Assembly: GCA_003013855.2 (NCBI GenBank)
Contig: ML058526.1
Location: 5,084,001-5,148,000, forward strand
Origin: Liriodendron chinense
Taxonomy: Eukaryota > Streptophyta > Magnoliopsida > Magnoliales > Magnoliaceae
Direction of reading: 5' to 3'
Length of the DNA stretch: 64,000 nucleotides
The stretch's first letter is position 1. Every line of letters begins with the position of its first letter. This document shows, one piece after another, positions 47,174 through 58,945 of this stretch. The position numbers and the translations under genes were made by a program. Under the pieces are notes generated by a model. That model was given only the letters and a program-made list of their open reading frames with translations. It was not told the DNA's origin and did not search any database.

Positions 47174-47331
47174 CGGGTTGGATCATAATCGGATCAGGAA
47201 ACGGATTTCAAAAAAATTAAACGGGTCGGGTTCGGATCATATACTTGTGATCTGAATCGGATTCTGGTCGGATTCGGGTCGGATACGGATCATCACTGAT
47301 CCGGCCCGTATTCGACCCGTTGACAGCCCTA
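46895..47331. mobile_element. hAT-like simple-repeat element with exact 8-bp duplication
   Basis: The 437-bp element starts TAGGGCTGTCAATGG and ends GTTGACAGCCCTA, giving a 12-bp perfect inverted repeat. CATTTAAT flanks both sides (46887-46894 and 47332-47339). The arms are GATCCGGATTCGG-type repeats and their complement, around a (CT)n run at about 47131-47170. Confidence 0.92.
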
Positions 47332-47504
47332 CATTTAATGGACCTAAAAATAAAATAAAAAAATATCTCTAACGTCCTATTTCCACGAAAGGTAACCACT
47401 AATTAGAAGGTAGGATTGTTCAACTAATATGATATTGAAATTTTGACTTTGGGGTGTGCAATTTAATAAGCTTTATTTGAATTAATGCATACCCTCGTTC
47501 ACAT

Positions 47505-47800
47505 TTTTTTTTACATCCATCCCGTCCATCATTTGCAAAAGACGTGTCAGGACATGAGCCCCAAAAATGAAGCTAATCCAATACAAAAGTGGGCCACACC
47601 TTAGTGAACAGATCACACCATTGAAACCTTCTTAGGATCCATCAAAGGTTTAGATCGTTTTGATATTTGTTTTTTGACTTCAATCCCATTGTGCTCAATT
47701 TATGAACGGGTTGGATTGCATATAACATTTAAGGTGGGCCCTGAAAGGTATTGAACGATGGGTGTTCTCTTTCCAACTTTCCTCTGGTGTGGAGCACCTG
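47505..47800. mobile_element. Hairpin-family element, diverged
   Basis: It contains CATCCCGTCCATCATTTGC, AAAGTGGGCCACACC, GAACGGGTTGGATTGC and GGTGGGCCCTGAAAGG. Both outer ends are eroded. Confidence 0.55.
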
Positions 47801-48028
47801 ATTCGTTTGAAGGCGAATATCATTACTCTTTTTAAAATGGTGGTGAACTATCATGCGAGTCTATCTCGCTGGTAGGCCATATGATATTGTTTTCAACCCT
47901 CTTTTTATAGACTCTAATTGACGATCGTGACCGTTCACAGAATGAGTGGTCCCAGTCCCCTCTGTATTCCGGCTACCATAAAGAAGTGGGCCATCCTGCT
48001 TTGACTTTTTGATGGGATGAAGGGGAAG

Positions 48029-48549
48029 GGAGCAGATTAGGTGTCACCCGGGTAATATCGTAGTGGGTGTTTCCCTGACCGTGGGCCCCACCTTGATGTA
48101 GGTGTTGTATATCCACACCGTCCATCAGTTTTTCCAGTTCATTTAAGGGCAAGGACAGAAAAATAAATCAGATCCAAATTTCAAGTAGACCACATAGTAG
48201 GGATTGAATTTCCACCATTAAAAACTTCTTGGGGGCCACAAAAGTTTTGGATCAAGATGATATTTATGGTTTCCCTTCATCCAAATCTGTGTGACATTAT
48301 CAACAGGTTGGATGGCCAATAGACATTACGGTGGGCCCTAGGAAGTTTTTAATGGTGGGCTCCATTGATCACTGTTTCCTGAATTGTGGTCCACTTTAGA
48401 ATTGGATATGCTTCATTGTATCGTAAGGTACCCTAAATGTCGATGGGAAAACTGATGGATGGTGTGGATTTACAACATATACATTAATGTGGGCCCCACG
48501 CTCAGGGAAACACCCACTGCGGTGTTACGGGGTAACACCTAATCCTCTC
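48029..48549. mobile_element. Hairpin-family element with long inverted ends
   Basis: GAGCAGATTAGGTGTCACCC followed by GTGGGTGTTTCCCTGACCG at the left is matched at the right by CTCAGGGAAACACCCAC and GGGGTAACACCTAATCCTC. This is one of the best-preserved copies. Confidence 0.82.
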
Positions 48550-49037
48550 CCGAAATGGAGCAGCTATCTATTGCCCTGAGGACCACGCTTTTGAGTGGTC
48601 CACACCATACCATATTTTCGCTTTCCCTTGCGGCGAAGCCATCATCACTGGTGATAATGACTACTTGCTTATCCTGTGGCTGGGCTGTGGCTGGATGACC
48701 GTCCATCTGTGATGCTGAATATCTCAACGGTGGCCTTCAAAGAGACGTTTTGAAATAAAAGATAACCACGGTTGAGATTCAGTGTGCAAAAATGAAGAAA
48801 AGGGACGATCATGATTAACTGCACGACTCATCTATGAAATGGCCCACTGGATGGATGGTCCCGATTAATAGATTAGGTTGCGATGGCTATGCTGTGTTCC
48901 AGATGTTCTTCCTTTATCATTTAGGGCGCGTATTGGGGCTCTGAGGGACTACGGTGATGTTTGGGTTTTATCCACACCGTCCATCTATTTTTCCGTATCA
49001 TTTTAGCATAGTGGCAGCTACAGGTGGACAGTGGTCG
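48550..49037. other. Unassigned spacer
   Basis: No gene was seen. A short hairpin-arm fragment (TTTTATCCACACCGTCCATC) lies at 48968-48990. Confidence 0.45.
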
Positions 49038-49474
49038 GTGCTATGTGGGCCCACCATGATGTATGTGTTTTATCCACGCTGTCCATCCATTTTCCAGATC
49101 CTTTTAGGGGTTGATTCCAAAAAATGAGGGAGATCTAAATCTCAGGTGGACCACACCATAAGAAAACTGAAGTGATTAAATGTCCACCATTAAAAACCTC
49201 CTAGTACCCATTGTAATGTTTATTTTGACATCCAACCTGTTGCTTAGGTCATCCAGACCTGGATGAAGGGAAGAAACAAATATCAGCTTGATACAAAACA
49301 TTTGTGGCCCTCAAAAAGTTTTTAACGGTGGACATTCAATGAACACTGTTTCATGTGATGTTGTCCAGTTGAGAGTTGGATCCACCTCATTTTTTAGGCT
49401 CATTCCATAAAATGATCTGAAAAAATGGATGGACGGCATAGATGACACATATATCATGGTGGGACCCACATAGA
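49038..49474. mobile_element. Hairpin-family element
   Basis: Ends are CTATGTGGGCCCACCATGAT and ATCATGGTGGGACCCACATAG, with CTATGTG extending the inverted repeat. Confidence 0.8.
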
Positions 49475-49715
49475 TGGAGATAACAAATGATGACAATGGA
49501 AATATACTTCTTTAGTTATCTAATTGATGGCCATCAAATGGACGGTTGAAATGAGAAATATCAAATTATCAAGATTCAACAAACAAAATGCCGTTGAATG
49601 GGAGGCCAGAAGATCCTACCCTTCCAATATTTTCGCCACTTGATTCTGTCGGTGTGGATTAAGGTGCACGACTGGATTATCATATTCTGCCATCTATCAA
49701 ACAAGGAGAGTTATT

Positions 49716-50074
49716 TGATACTCTAGCATGGCATTCCATTTGATACACAGGCACTCAAATTGAACACGTGGCACATATTAACTCAAAATAAAGGGACTAA
49801 ATTGTGGAACCCACTGTTGCTAAGTCACAGTGGCTTGAGTGATTCTAGCTTCTGATTGGTGGACACTTGTTAGTTGCTTCGGGACCATTAGATATTTTTC
49901 CATTTTTAACCGTCCATTATACAAGTGTCCACCAATCCTATGGTCAGATGATTAAAAAATCGCAATTTTTTTATTCATGAATTCAAGATAAGAATAAACA
50001 GTGGCCCATGTCTGCAATTTCTAAGTAATCTAAAAGTATCTGCATATCAACCACCGCCCTTTGCTAGAGTATTA
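49716..50074. mobile_element. Second MITE family, host of the Harbinger element
   Basis: Inverted ends are TTTGATACTCTAGCA and TTTGCTAGAGTATTA. The inner arms TGGTGGACACTTGTTAGT and ACAAGTGTCCACCAATC can pair. The Harbinger target TTA is its last three bases. Confidence 0.72.
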
Positions 50075-50491
50075 GGGCGTGTTTGGATCACCGATTACCA
50101 CGGCAATATGTTGTAAACGTACATTTTACGATGAGTATCTCGTGTTTTGGATACGAGCAGTAGGTGCAGAATGATCTGCCTCGAAAATATGAGACAGATT
50201 TAGTGGGATTTCGACCACCATTCCATCCGTTTTAGTTGATTTTATATGGCCATTTTTTGAGTCCTGCGGGTGCACAGAAAAACTGCTGATCCATTTCCTC
50301 CTCCTTCAATGGCAGCGGAGCGACATCCCGTTCCGATACATACTCTGTGCATGAAAGCATTTCATCTGTACCCTCTTGCAGATACACTCTCCCATTCCTC
50401 TTGCATGGATAGAGCCATAAGAGGTATCTGACCTACTCTACTCAGGTACCAATCCCTGGGTTAAGTTTTATGGCCATCTCCTTCAACGGAC

Positions 50492-50760
50492 ATGCATTTA
50501 CACCCAATCTTCTTGCATGCACAGAGTAATAAGGGGTTTACACCCATCCATGGGTTGAGTTTCATGCCTATCTATTTCAGAGGACATTCGAGTTGGTTAA
50601 TCCCTGCCTTTTTCATGGCTATCTCCTTTAACAGAGATGCTCTTACACCCATTTCCCTTACATGCACTGATCCAAAAGGGGTTGCAGACTTGCTCCTATT
50701 GGAGACCCATCTCACAGCATCGGTTAATGGCTAACTCCCTTCAACAGACATTCATTTACA
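50492..50760 (+). repeat. Degenerate internal repeats of the Harbinger element
   Basis: A motif of the type ATGGCCATCTCCTTCAACGG followed by TTTACACCCA and a TTGCATGCAC-like run recurs about three to four times between 50465 and 50770 with many changes. No second (Myb-like) transposon protein could be recognised here. The function is unknown. Confidence 0.4.
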
Positions 50761-51447
50761 CGAAGTCCTTCACATGTCATCTGATTGTTGCAAATCCTAC
50801 TTGAGGTTGAATAATCTGCTTAATCCATGAGGAGATTTGTCGGACCTTTGTCGGACCTTGGCTTCCTCTTTGCCAAACGATGATAGAAATAAACCGTGCA
50901 TTTCTAATAACTACCTCATCCGAGGTAACTACTATATATCGAGAATGGGGGCCAAGTCCCATACAACTATTTCAATGACACACATAGGGGTCCTTACGAG
51001 CAGGGTCAGAAATCACTGTGTAAAAGGACCATAGTCGGAACAGGTTTAATCCAACTGGAGATTTTATTTCATCTTTCTAAGTTATACTTGCTTCTCATTT
51101 TCTAGTTCTATGTAAGTTGTTGTCTTCTCCAAATTTTGATGAGCGTTGCTAACTATTAATTTTTTACTATATGGTTTTCTAAAATAGCATTTGCATATGG
51201 CATTCGTTGTTTTGAAGTTAATTTTTTTTATAATCTTTTGATTCATAAACTCAAATACTGATATTCTTAATTGTCATAATATACTGAGTTTTGAATATTT
51301 ATTTACTTTATTCAAATGAACTAACTAATTAAACAACGCTGATCAAACTACCTTTGTATATTTCTAATTCTTTTGTATGTTAGAATTGTTTTGTATATTA
51401 AAAACAATGTCCAATTCAACTTATATTATTCATATGTGCCAGAAGAT

Positions 51448-52454
51448 ATGTCATCTTCAAGCTCTTCTAGCAATGATGATGAGAGATTAGCTGCGTCCGC
51501 AGTCCTTGCTGCTGCATATACTATACTGTCTGTAGCAGAATATTACAGATTATATTTGATTAAATCTCCATCACGAAAATATGATCTTGAATGGAGTCAA
51601 TTTATTTCTGCAATTATTGCCAAGAGTGATGTTCAGTGTCTTTCTCAACTAAGGATGTCGAAACTGACATTCTTCTGATTATGCGAGGTTTTGTGAGGAA
51701 AAAATCTTCTTAATGATACCAAGAGAGTAAGTTTAGAAGAGCAACTTGTACTTTTGTTTCTGCATACTGTAGGCCATAATGTCAGAAACAGGGTGATTGG
51801 CTACCATTTCGTCCGATCCGAAGAGACTATAAGTCGACATTTTAATAGAGTTTTGGATGCGATAAACGATCTTTACCCGGATGTAGTCAAGTTCCAAGTC
51901 TTGTGGTGCCTACGGAGATATCTTTAAATCCCAATTGGAGCCAATATTTTCAGGTTTTCAACTATGATTTACATAAAATCGTTAACTACTTTTCCCTCTC
52001 CACAATATCGATAATCATCCTCCGGCGTGTACATTCGATGGTTGGTTGTGAGGGTTCTGCCTCGGATGCACGTGTCTTACGTGGTGCAATCTCTCGTAAG
52101 CCTGACAATTTTCTTATCCCACATGGTAAATAACCTAACTCTCATAGGCAAACAATTCTTTTAATGATTTATGAAATTATTGGAGGGAAAAAATTTACAT
52201 TAAACAGTGAAAATGTAGGTAAATACTACGCTGTAGACGCTAGATATGCGCACTCTCTTGGTTTTATGACACCTTATCGTGGTGTGCGGTATCATCTCCA
52301 AGAGTATCGTATAGGAAGAAATCCATTCAATCCGAAAGAGTTATTTAATTACCAGCACTCTCAACTGCGCAACGTTATCGAGCATTGTTTTGGCGTATTA
52401 AAAACTTGGTTTTCAATTTTACTGTTTTGTACTTCACAACTTCATATGGATTGA
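51448..52454 (+). pseudogene. Harbinger-type DDE nuclease pseudogene
   Basis: Recognisable pieces in order are RVSLEEQLVLFLHTVGHNVR and SEETISRHFNRVLDAI (frame 1, after two in-frame stops at 51676 and near 51694), then PTEISLNPNWSQYF, GCEGSASDARVLRGAI, GFMTPYRGVRYHLQE and RNVIEHCFGVLK (frame 3). The frame changes near 51895-51903, and a stop at about 52131 separates the last two blocks. The second catalytic Asp (SASDAR) and the Glu (RNVIEHCFG) remain. The block expected to carry the first Asp (GAIDGTH-like) cannot be found between 51945 and 52040, so catalysis is lost. Confidence 0.88.
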
Positions 52455-52969
52455 CAAATGAAGTTTATTCCCATAGCCATAACAAGAACTACTCTCATAT
52501 TTATCATCTCATTTGGTAATTTCATTCAGCAGTTTAAGTTCTTCGTAAGTGTTTTTTAACTTCAAATGTAAGTGCTCAACACCTGTTAATCAATGTCCCT
52601 TTTTTCTGAATCGGAAAAATGAGAAAATATTACGTGGTATTCGTTGGTCGTGTTCCAGGCATTTATCAGACATGGGCGGAGTTTGAAAGGCAAGTTCTTC
52701 GATATCCCCACAACCATCATCAGTCTTTTTCGACCCTCCAACACTAGAGCCCCATTTTGCAGGTCCTTCAACCACCGATCCCTATATGCCTGTCAAACTT
52801 GCAGAAGGTCATGGCCGTTGGCTTCAAGCTTGTTTTCTTTCGTCTGGGCTAGGTGATGGTGGATAATGAGTGTCTGGTGGGGTATTGATTTTTAGACTGT
52901 ATCAGTGATATTTTGTTTAACTTTATATTTTGTTTCTTTTTTATATTGGGTGATCCAAACACGCCCTTA

Positions 52970-53384
52970 TAGGACTTCCGTGGGGGCCACCGTAGTTGGA
53001 CTTCTGTGGGGACCACCTGCATCTACGGTCAAAATGATTGCAATCGTGCAACTGCCGGTGAACTTGACCCCAGATTGTTGAATTAAGATGGACGGTTGAA
53101 AACAAACAACCAATAAACACAATTCAAACTCCCAAAATGGACGGCACTAGTTGTCATCAAATGGACGGTAGAGATCATCTGTCTGCTGTTGCATGTAGTG
53201 GGTCCCATCCAAAAAAAATCATTCCCATAAACTTTATTAATTGCATTGCATACATCTCATAAAAAAAAAAAAAAAAGACTCTAGCAAAAGAAAAAGGATG
53301 GGATATGTTCGATCAATGAATGGACAGTTTAGATCTGCTTATCTTGTGCCTACGCTGATATTATTTGAATTTCCTACAATGCCC
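52970..53384. other. Spacer 3' of the GDSL gene
   Basis: No gene was seen. GGACTTCCGTGGGGGCCACC and a second GGACTTCTGTGGGGACCACC form a two-copy repeat at 52972-53020. A poly-A run lies at 53261-53276. Confidence 0.45.
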
Positions 53385-56300
53385 TCAATACAGAGCAGGA
53401 ATGTATAACTCGAGTAGATATTTTGCAACTACTTTGTAGACTGCTTCCGTTGGATGAACGGCGTCCCAAAATAAGAACTTAGACGCATCCACGCAAGGTG
53501 GAGTGAAAATGTTACAAAGTGGGCCCACTTCAAGAAAACCGGTCCCACAGCACCCCTTCTTGGTATCCACAAATCCTGCCCGTCAAAACAAATAACCAAA
53601 TAAATTAACGGTCAAAGACCCGTGTCTTGGGTCTATGGAATTCGCAAGGGAAATGATCATTGTCCAAGACACTGATTGAACGGTTAGGATTGATCGATCA
53701 AGGTGATTCTTTAGAGAGATCAGCAATCTCTAGCCTGACGAATGGATTTGTCACTGTAACTTATCTGGACCATCCATTCTGTTAGGATCATTTGATATAT
53801 CAGGTTTGACCAAATGGACGGCTCAGATAGATGAATAGCCCCTACCATGCACCCAGTACAACTGATTTGCATAGTAATACAATGCAAACTAGTTGTGTAG
53901 GACATGTGGGCCCAGTAGTTTGGTGATCCAGACCGTTGATCTTATGAGACCCACCTAAGATGAGGTCTGCTCCAAAACTCTTCCAGATCAAAACATCCTA
54001 CACAAGCACCATTTGCAGAGACATGGTTCATCAATGCACCACCACACTCAATTAGTTCTAATTGGTGGGCTACTGTTCAATCCGGACTGTATAAACCTCT
54101 GAGAAAATGGAAATTAAGAGAATTACCATATTTTTCAGGATGGTTGACCATATCGGCGACGGGATCGTAGAGATCACCGTAGATGAATTTGCTTCCCGGC
54201 AGCGACGTCTGGATTTCAGGCAACAGCTTCTTAAGCTTGGCATTGTAGACAGCAGCGTCGGAGTTCTGTTCTTCGATGCACGTTCGATTCAATGGGTCCT
54301 TGAATTTTGCAGTAATTTGGAATGGCACGCAGCCGATCGGTGCAAGGCCCCCCACTAAGATTTTTCGACCGCCTAGACGGTATACTTCCTACAGATTATC
54401 ATAATAGATAAATATGAAAATTTTAAGCATTTTTGCAAAGCAAGAAGGTAATTTTATTATCTACTTACAGTGTGTGTGTGTGTGTGTTTAAATGAGTATA
54501 AAGGGTGAAGAATTTGGTGGTCCACAAGAACTAAAGCCTTCAGGCTCGTGATTCAATGAGTCAGATGTGACTCACCTGACCTCTTAAGTGTCTGACCAAT
54601 GGGAGGTCCACTGTGATGTATCTGTTTATCCATGCAGTACATCCCTTTTCTAAGATCAGTATGGGCCAAAAAATGGAGCAAATCCAACACTCTAATGAAC
54701 CATACCAAATAGTCATCACTAGTGTGGTCCACTATAGTGTTTGAGCTACCTCATTTTTTATCCCACACCTTAACAAAGTTATGTACTGACAGAAACATAA
54801 TAATGCCCACCACACAAAGTTGTTTGGACGCTTAAAGGTCCGACCAGGGGGTGCTGCTATTCAGCTCTGACTTGGGTGAATCCCAACGTGGGGGTCATCA
54901 ACATTTGAAGTGTGACTAACAGTGTGGGTGGATGGGTGTGCTAATTGTTGGATGTGTGTACTACTCAAAAAAGGAAAAAAACAAAATTGCAAGCCATTCA
55001 AGGATTAGGAAGTTCCTGCTGTGGGAAGCTAGGTGAGGCTAGTTTGACGGTTTGTAAGTTTAGGAGGATGTAAAACTCAAGTGAGCCCCAGCAAGAAGAA
55101 ATAGTGAGCATTGAACTATCACCATTGAATTATTGAAATATTCGTATGCCACAAAACTTTTGTATCAATGGGAATAACCTTATAAACAGTTATGAAATAT
55201 TTGTATGGCTACAAAATTTTTGTATCTATTGGAATGACCTTATAAACAGTTTTGATTTGGATGACACATGTTTGAATGGTAGACATTTCTTTCCCCACTG
55301 TTTCCTCTTGTTTAGCCCACTTTGAGTTTTGACTCCACCTTATTTTTTCTCCATAGGAGCAAGCTAGATGGACGGTCTAGATTAATACAGATGGTCTGCT
55401 ACGTGGACTTTAAGGAGATTGCTCTACCATTTCCACCTCTACGTAGAATCACACTCTACCATTTCACCTTCATCCCGGTGGGACTCAACTTATGAACGGG
55501 TTGGATGGTATATAAACACCACGGTGGGCCCTAGAGAGGTTTCAATAATGGGTGTGGCCCATTCAAGTATTGGATCGGCCTCATTTTTTCTTATCACATC
55601 CAAACATGAGCTTCCAAACTGATGGACCGAGTGGATGTCACAAAGACATCTTGGTAGGACCCACATGGTTTTAGTTATCAGAGCTCCATGCAACAGGCGT
55701 TGTAGATACTTGTGGACCACTAACGAATTCTTTGCACCGGGAGATTTACTATTGAGCCGTTTCTAGCATCAGATGCAGCCAAGATATCAATGCACCATCC
55801 GTTTTAATTAATGAGCTTCAATATCAACCCTCCATTTCATTACTGATTGATAATCTTAAAAAAGACACAGGTCCGACCCTCGTCCGACCAGATCTGTGTG
55901 GGGCCACCATGATGTATCTGTTTATCCAAGCCGCCCATTCCTTTTCTTAGATCATGTTAAGGCATGAGCCTAAAAACTAGGCAGATCCAACTCTAGTGGA
56001 CCACACTAGAGATGACTCTTGCATTTAATGCAACCCAAGCTTCATCTCTGGTGTGGTCCATTAAAGTGTTGGGTCTGCCTCATTTTTTAGACATTATCTT
56101 AAAATGATATTAAAAAAGGGATGTACGGCATGAATAAACCGGTAAAGCACAGTGGGCTCCCACATAGATCTTGCCAGACGCCCATGCAATCCGCACCCCT
56201 TAAAAATGGAAACTACCATTAATAGCTTTTTTAATACCATAATCAACAAAAATCTCTTCTCCACATGTGGACCATCCAATGATCAGATTAATCTGTCATT

Positions 56301-57006
56301 GGACCCAATCTTCACATGATATGGCCCACCTAATGAACGATCATATCTTAGAGAAATAGAAAGAGAGAGAAATATATAGAACCTGGACAATATCACGTAG
56401 CCTTTGCAGTATAAAATCTTGGTATGCACCAATGTGTTTGAATTGCAACTTCCTTGAAGGAACATCATACCAGTTGAATATAAAGTCATTAGTCCCTGCA
56501 CTAATCAAGATTAGTGCATTACTAATTGTTTTATTAGCCTCCTCATCACCTACAATCAACTTAAGCCTATCTATATATTTCTTAAACATCAATGGCTGCC
56601 GCGACACCGGTATCACGCCCGACGCCACCGTGGTCAGGTCATCGAGACCGGACCCGGCCGACGCAAAGCTCACGCCGGTCCGGATCTCATCGTTCGATAG
56701 CCATGGCATCAAGAATGGTGGTAACAATTCCTTGATGCCCAGCTCAGACACCAGTATATCAGGCACCAGCCGTCCGTCCGAGAAGCGGCCCGTCGCCGCA
56801 TGATGGGGGTAATCTACACCGTATGGTGGGTGATTGGCCTGAAATAATGTATGGATGTAGTTGTTGTTGCCGGTGTCGACCGTCGAATCGCCGAAGATCA
56901 GAACGGCGGGGAACTTCGGCGTATCGTGGCCGTAGCATGTGATGATGGTGGTGCACACCTGTGAGAGGAGGATGGAGAGGAGGATGGAGTGGTGGATTCT
57001 GGCCAT
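53385..57006 (-). CDS. GDSL-type SGNH esterase/lipase, three exons
   Basis: Exons read on the minus strand are 57006-56383 (624 nt), 54388-54127 (262 nt) and 53575-53385 (191 nt). Both introns (56382-54389 and 54126-53576) have GT-AG ends and the frame closes exactly to 358 codons plus stop. The protein begins with a hydrophobic signal peptide (about 1-25). Block I is FGDSTVDTGNNNY with nucleophile Ser41. Block II is SFASAGSG (Gly118 region), block III is GTND (Asn173), and block V is DAVHPTE with Asp333 and His336. The family hydrolyses acyl esters of lipids, cutin precursors or acylated small molecules and is usually secreted; the substrate cannot be told from sequence. Length is typical (about 350-370 aa). 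Three exons is fewer than the five common in this family, and intron 1 is swollen by repeats. No frameshift or lost catalytic residue is seen. Confidence 0.93.
54389..56382 (-). other. GDSL intron 1, expanded by repeat insertions
   Basis: The intron is 1994 bp with donor GT after codon 208 and acceptor AG before EVYRLGG. It holds two short hairpin-type elements (54598-54826 and 55893-56170), a partial hairpin copy (55470-55680), a (GT)n run at 54472-54487, and a twice-repeated segment near 55130-55250 (two copies of a run ending AACCTTATAAACAGTT). Confidence 0.8.
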
Positions 57007-57040
57007 GGTTGTGTGAGGTTTTGAGGGTTGGTATGGGCTC

Positions 57041-57050
57041 TTATTTATAG
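57041..57050 (-). promoter_or_regulatory. TATA box of the GDSL gene
   Basis: The minus strand reads CTATAAATAAGAG about 35 bases before the ATG. This implies a very short leader. The spacing and match support this promoter and this start codon. Confidence 0.7.
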
Positions 57051-57059
57051 TGTTTGGAT

Positions 57060-57827
57060 GCAGTTTGTAACTTGCAAGTGTTTAATTTCTAGATTAATAC
57101 TCACTACAGTTACGCCATCATTTTGTTAACCTTGATGACTCTATCCACACCGTTAGAATGGTGGGGCACGTTGTAGATAGAATATATCTCTAAATTCACA
57201 CTGATCAGGCAATCATAACCGTCCAATTGATGGCAGACAAACGGATGGTTGAGAGAAAAATAGTGAGCCAAATCTGACAGTCAGTAGTTTGTTATCAGTA
57301 TATATCTTATGCTCCTCCATAATTAGATTGGTGATTTGGACGGTCTGGATTGTCTTCAAAGATGGCAAGTGTGAGATGGATACGTTGGGGAATCTAAATA
57401 TAGCAACAGGAGATTTGCTAGAATACGTCGGAACGTTTTTCAGTTGAATACGTTGGGGAATCTAGCTGTTAGATCAGATTCATTTTCGACAACCCAAAAC
57501 GTTTGTATGGTGGGCCTCATAGTTTGGGTGGGAGATACCAAAAGAATAGCTCAGATTGAAATATTTCAACCCTTTGATTGTTCAAAAGCTATGAAGACCG
57601 TCCAATTCGAGATGTGGCCCATCGTATAAACGGTTTGGATCATTAAAAGATGACCCAAAATCAGGTGGCTAAAGTTACGATGTATCGTAAACGATACGTT
57701 GGAATGTATCCTAACAAACGTTTCGGAGGAATGAATGGAATGTGCTTTTACTTTTATTTTTATTTATTTATGGAAAATAGAATTATTTTCGTATTAGATT
57801 ACTCTTTTTTAGTAAACCAGCCAACAG
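57060..57827. other. Upstream region of the GDSL gene
   Basis: No second gene was found. Two copies of GAATACGTCGGAACG or GAATACGTTGGGGAATCTA-type text lie at 57380-57460. No clear regulatory site beyond the TATA box could be read. Confidence 0.4.
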
Positions 57828-58100
57828 GCCCATCATGTTGGATATGTTAAATCCACTCCGTCCATCAGGTATACTCATCGACGTTGGACCCTGGGGAAAA
57901 TAAGCCTGATCCAAAACTCAGGTGAGCCACAACGCATCAACTTATGGTTTTTAGGGGTAGTCTTACAATTTTTTTCCCACTGGTGTGGCTCACATGAGAT
58001 GTATATCAGTCTGATTTTTGGTATTTATGGTGATCGTAAGGTTTTACACCATATAAACGGTGTGGATTTTACCTATTCAGCATGGTGGGCCCAAAAGTCT
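57828..58100. mobile_element. Third hairpin-type MITE family
   Basis: The ends GGCCCATCATGTTGGATATG and CAGCATGGTGGGCCC and arms ACTCAGGTGAGCCACA / TGTGGCTCACATGAGA pair with each other. The internal text resembles that of the MITE at 24776-25311, not the main family. Confidence 0.65.
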
Positions 58101-58524
58101 TGGAAGGTGTTGTATATCGCAAGGATTCATCTGTTCGATCTGGGGTGTTAGATCCGGTAATCCATTTCGTATGATGTTCCCAACATGAAATGGGAATAAC
58201 TAGACAAAAAATCTCCTAATGGAATACTTCAACCCTTTGAACATCTAACACTTTTCCTTTGAATATTAAACTGTCTATTTAACCATTGTTTTCAAGGGCC
58301 GTAGATCGAAAGTTTAGAATTTTCCAATATTTGAGATTTTCAAGGAAGCTATCACTATCTGTGTGACTCATAAGATCAACGGTTTGGATCACCATACATG
58401 AACAAGATCGAACGGCTATACTCATTGGACCCGAATCTGTGTTGGTTTTGATGGTGTGGCGGGTGATCACCCGGATGTGGATTCGGTGGAACCGGGAAGC
58501 ACTGAGGTCCGTCCATCCGCCATT

Positions 58525-58945
58525 GTGGGGCCACCATATTGCATGTGTTTTATATCCATGCCGTCCATCCGTTTTTCCAGCTCATTTTAGGCCTTGAGAA
58601 CAAAACTGAACTACATTAAAATATTAAGTGGACCACACCTCAAGAAACAGTGGTGATTGAATGGCCACCATTAAAAGCTTCCTAAGTCCCACCGTAATGT
58701 TTATTTTCCATCCAATCAGTTGATAAGGTCACACAGACACACAGAACAGATATTAGCTTGATACAAAACTTTTGCCGGCCCCAAGAAGTATTTAACGGTG
58801 AGGGTTCAATCACCACTATTTACTGTGATGTGGTCCACCTGAGATTTGGATCTGCTTAATGTTTGGGCTCAGGCTCTAAAATGATCTGGAAAACTGGATG
58901 GACGGCATGGATATAATACACGCACATCATGTTGGCATGGGACCT
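58525..58945. mobile_element. Hairpin-family element
   Basis: The left end is TTGTGGGGCCACCATATTGC and the right end is CACATCATGTTGGCATGG. A CACCCGGATGTGGATTCGGT outer stretch precedes it. Confidence 0.76.

Larger units (their letters stand above)
50075..52966 (+). mobile_element. PIF/Harbinger DNA transposon, complete ends, dead transposase
   Basis: The ends are an 18-bp perfect terminal inverted repeat: GGGCGTGTTTGGATCACC at 50075-50092 and its complement at 52949-52966. Both are flanked by TTA (50072-50074 and 52967-52969), the usual PIF/Harbinger target duplication. The 2892-bp body carries a decayed HARBI1-like nuclease in the + direction. It sits at the right edge of another MITE (49716-50074), so it is younger than that. 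Intact ends mean it could still be mobilised in trans. Confidence 0.92.

Noticed and set aside
50492..50962. Possible Myb-like second protein of the Harbinger element
   Set aside because: Open frames are short and built on a degenerate internal repeat; no Myb helix motif could be read.
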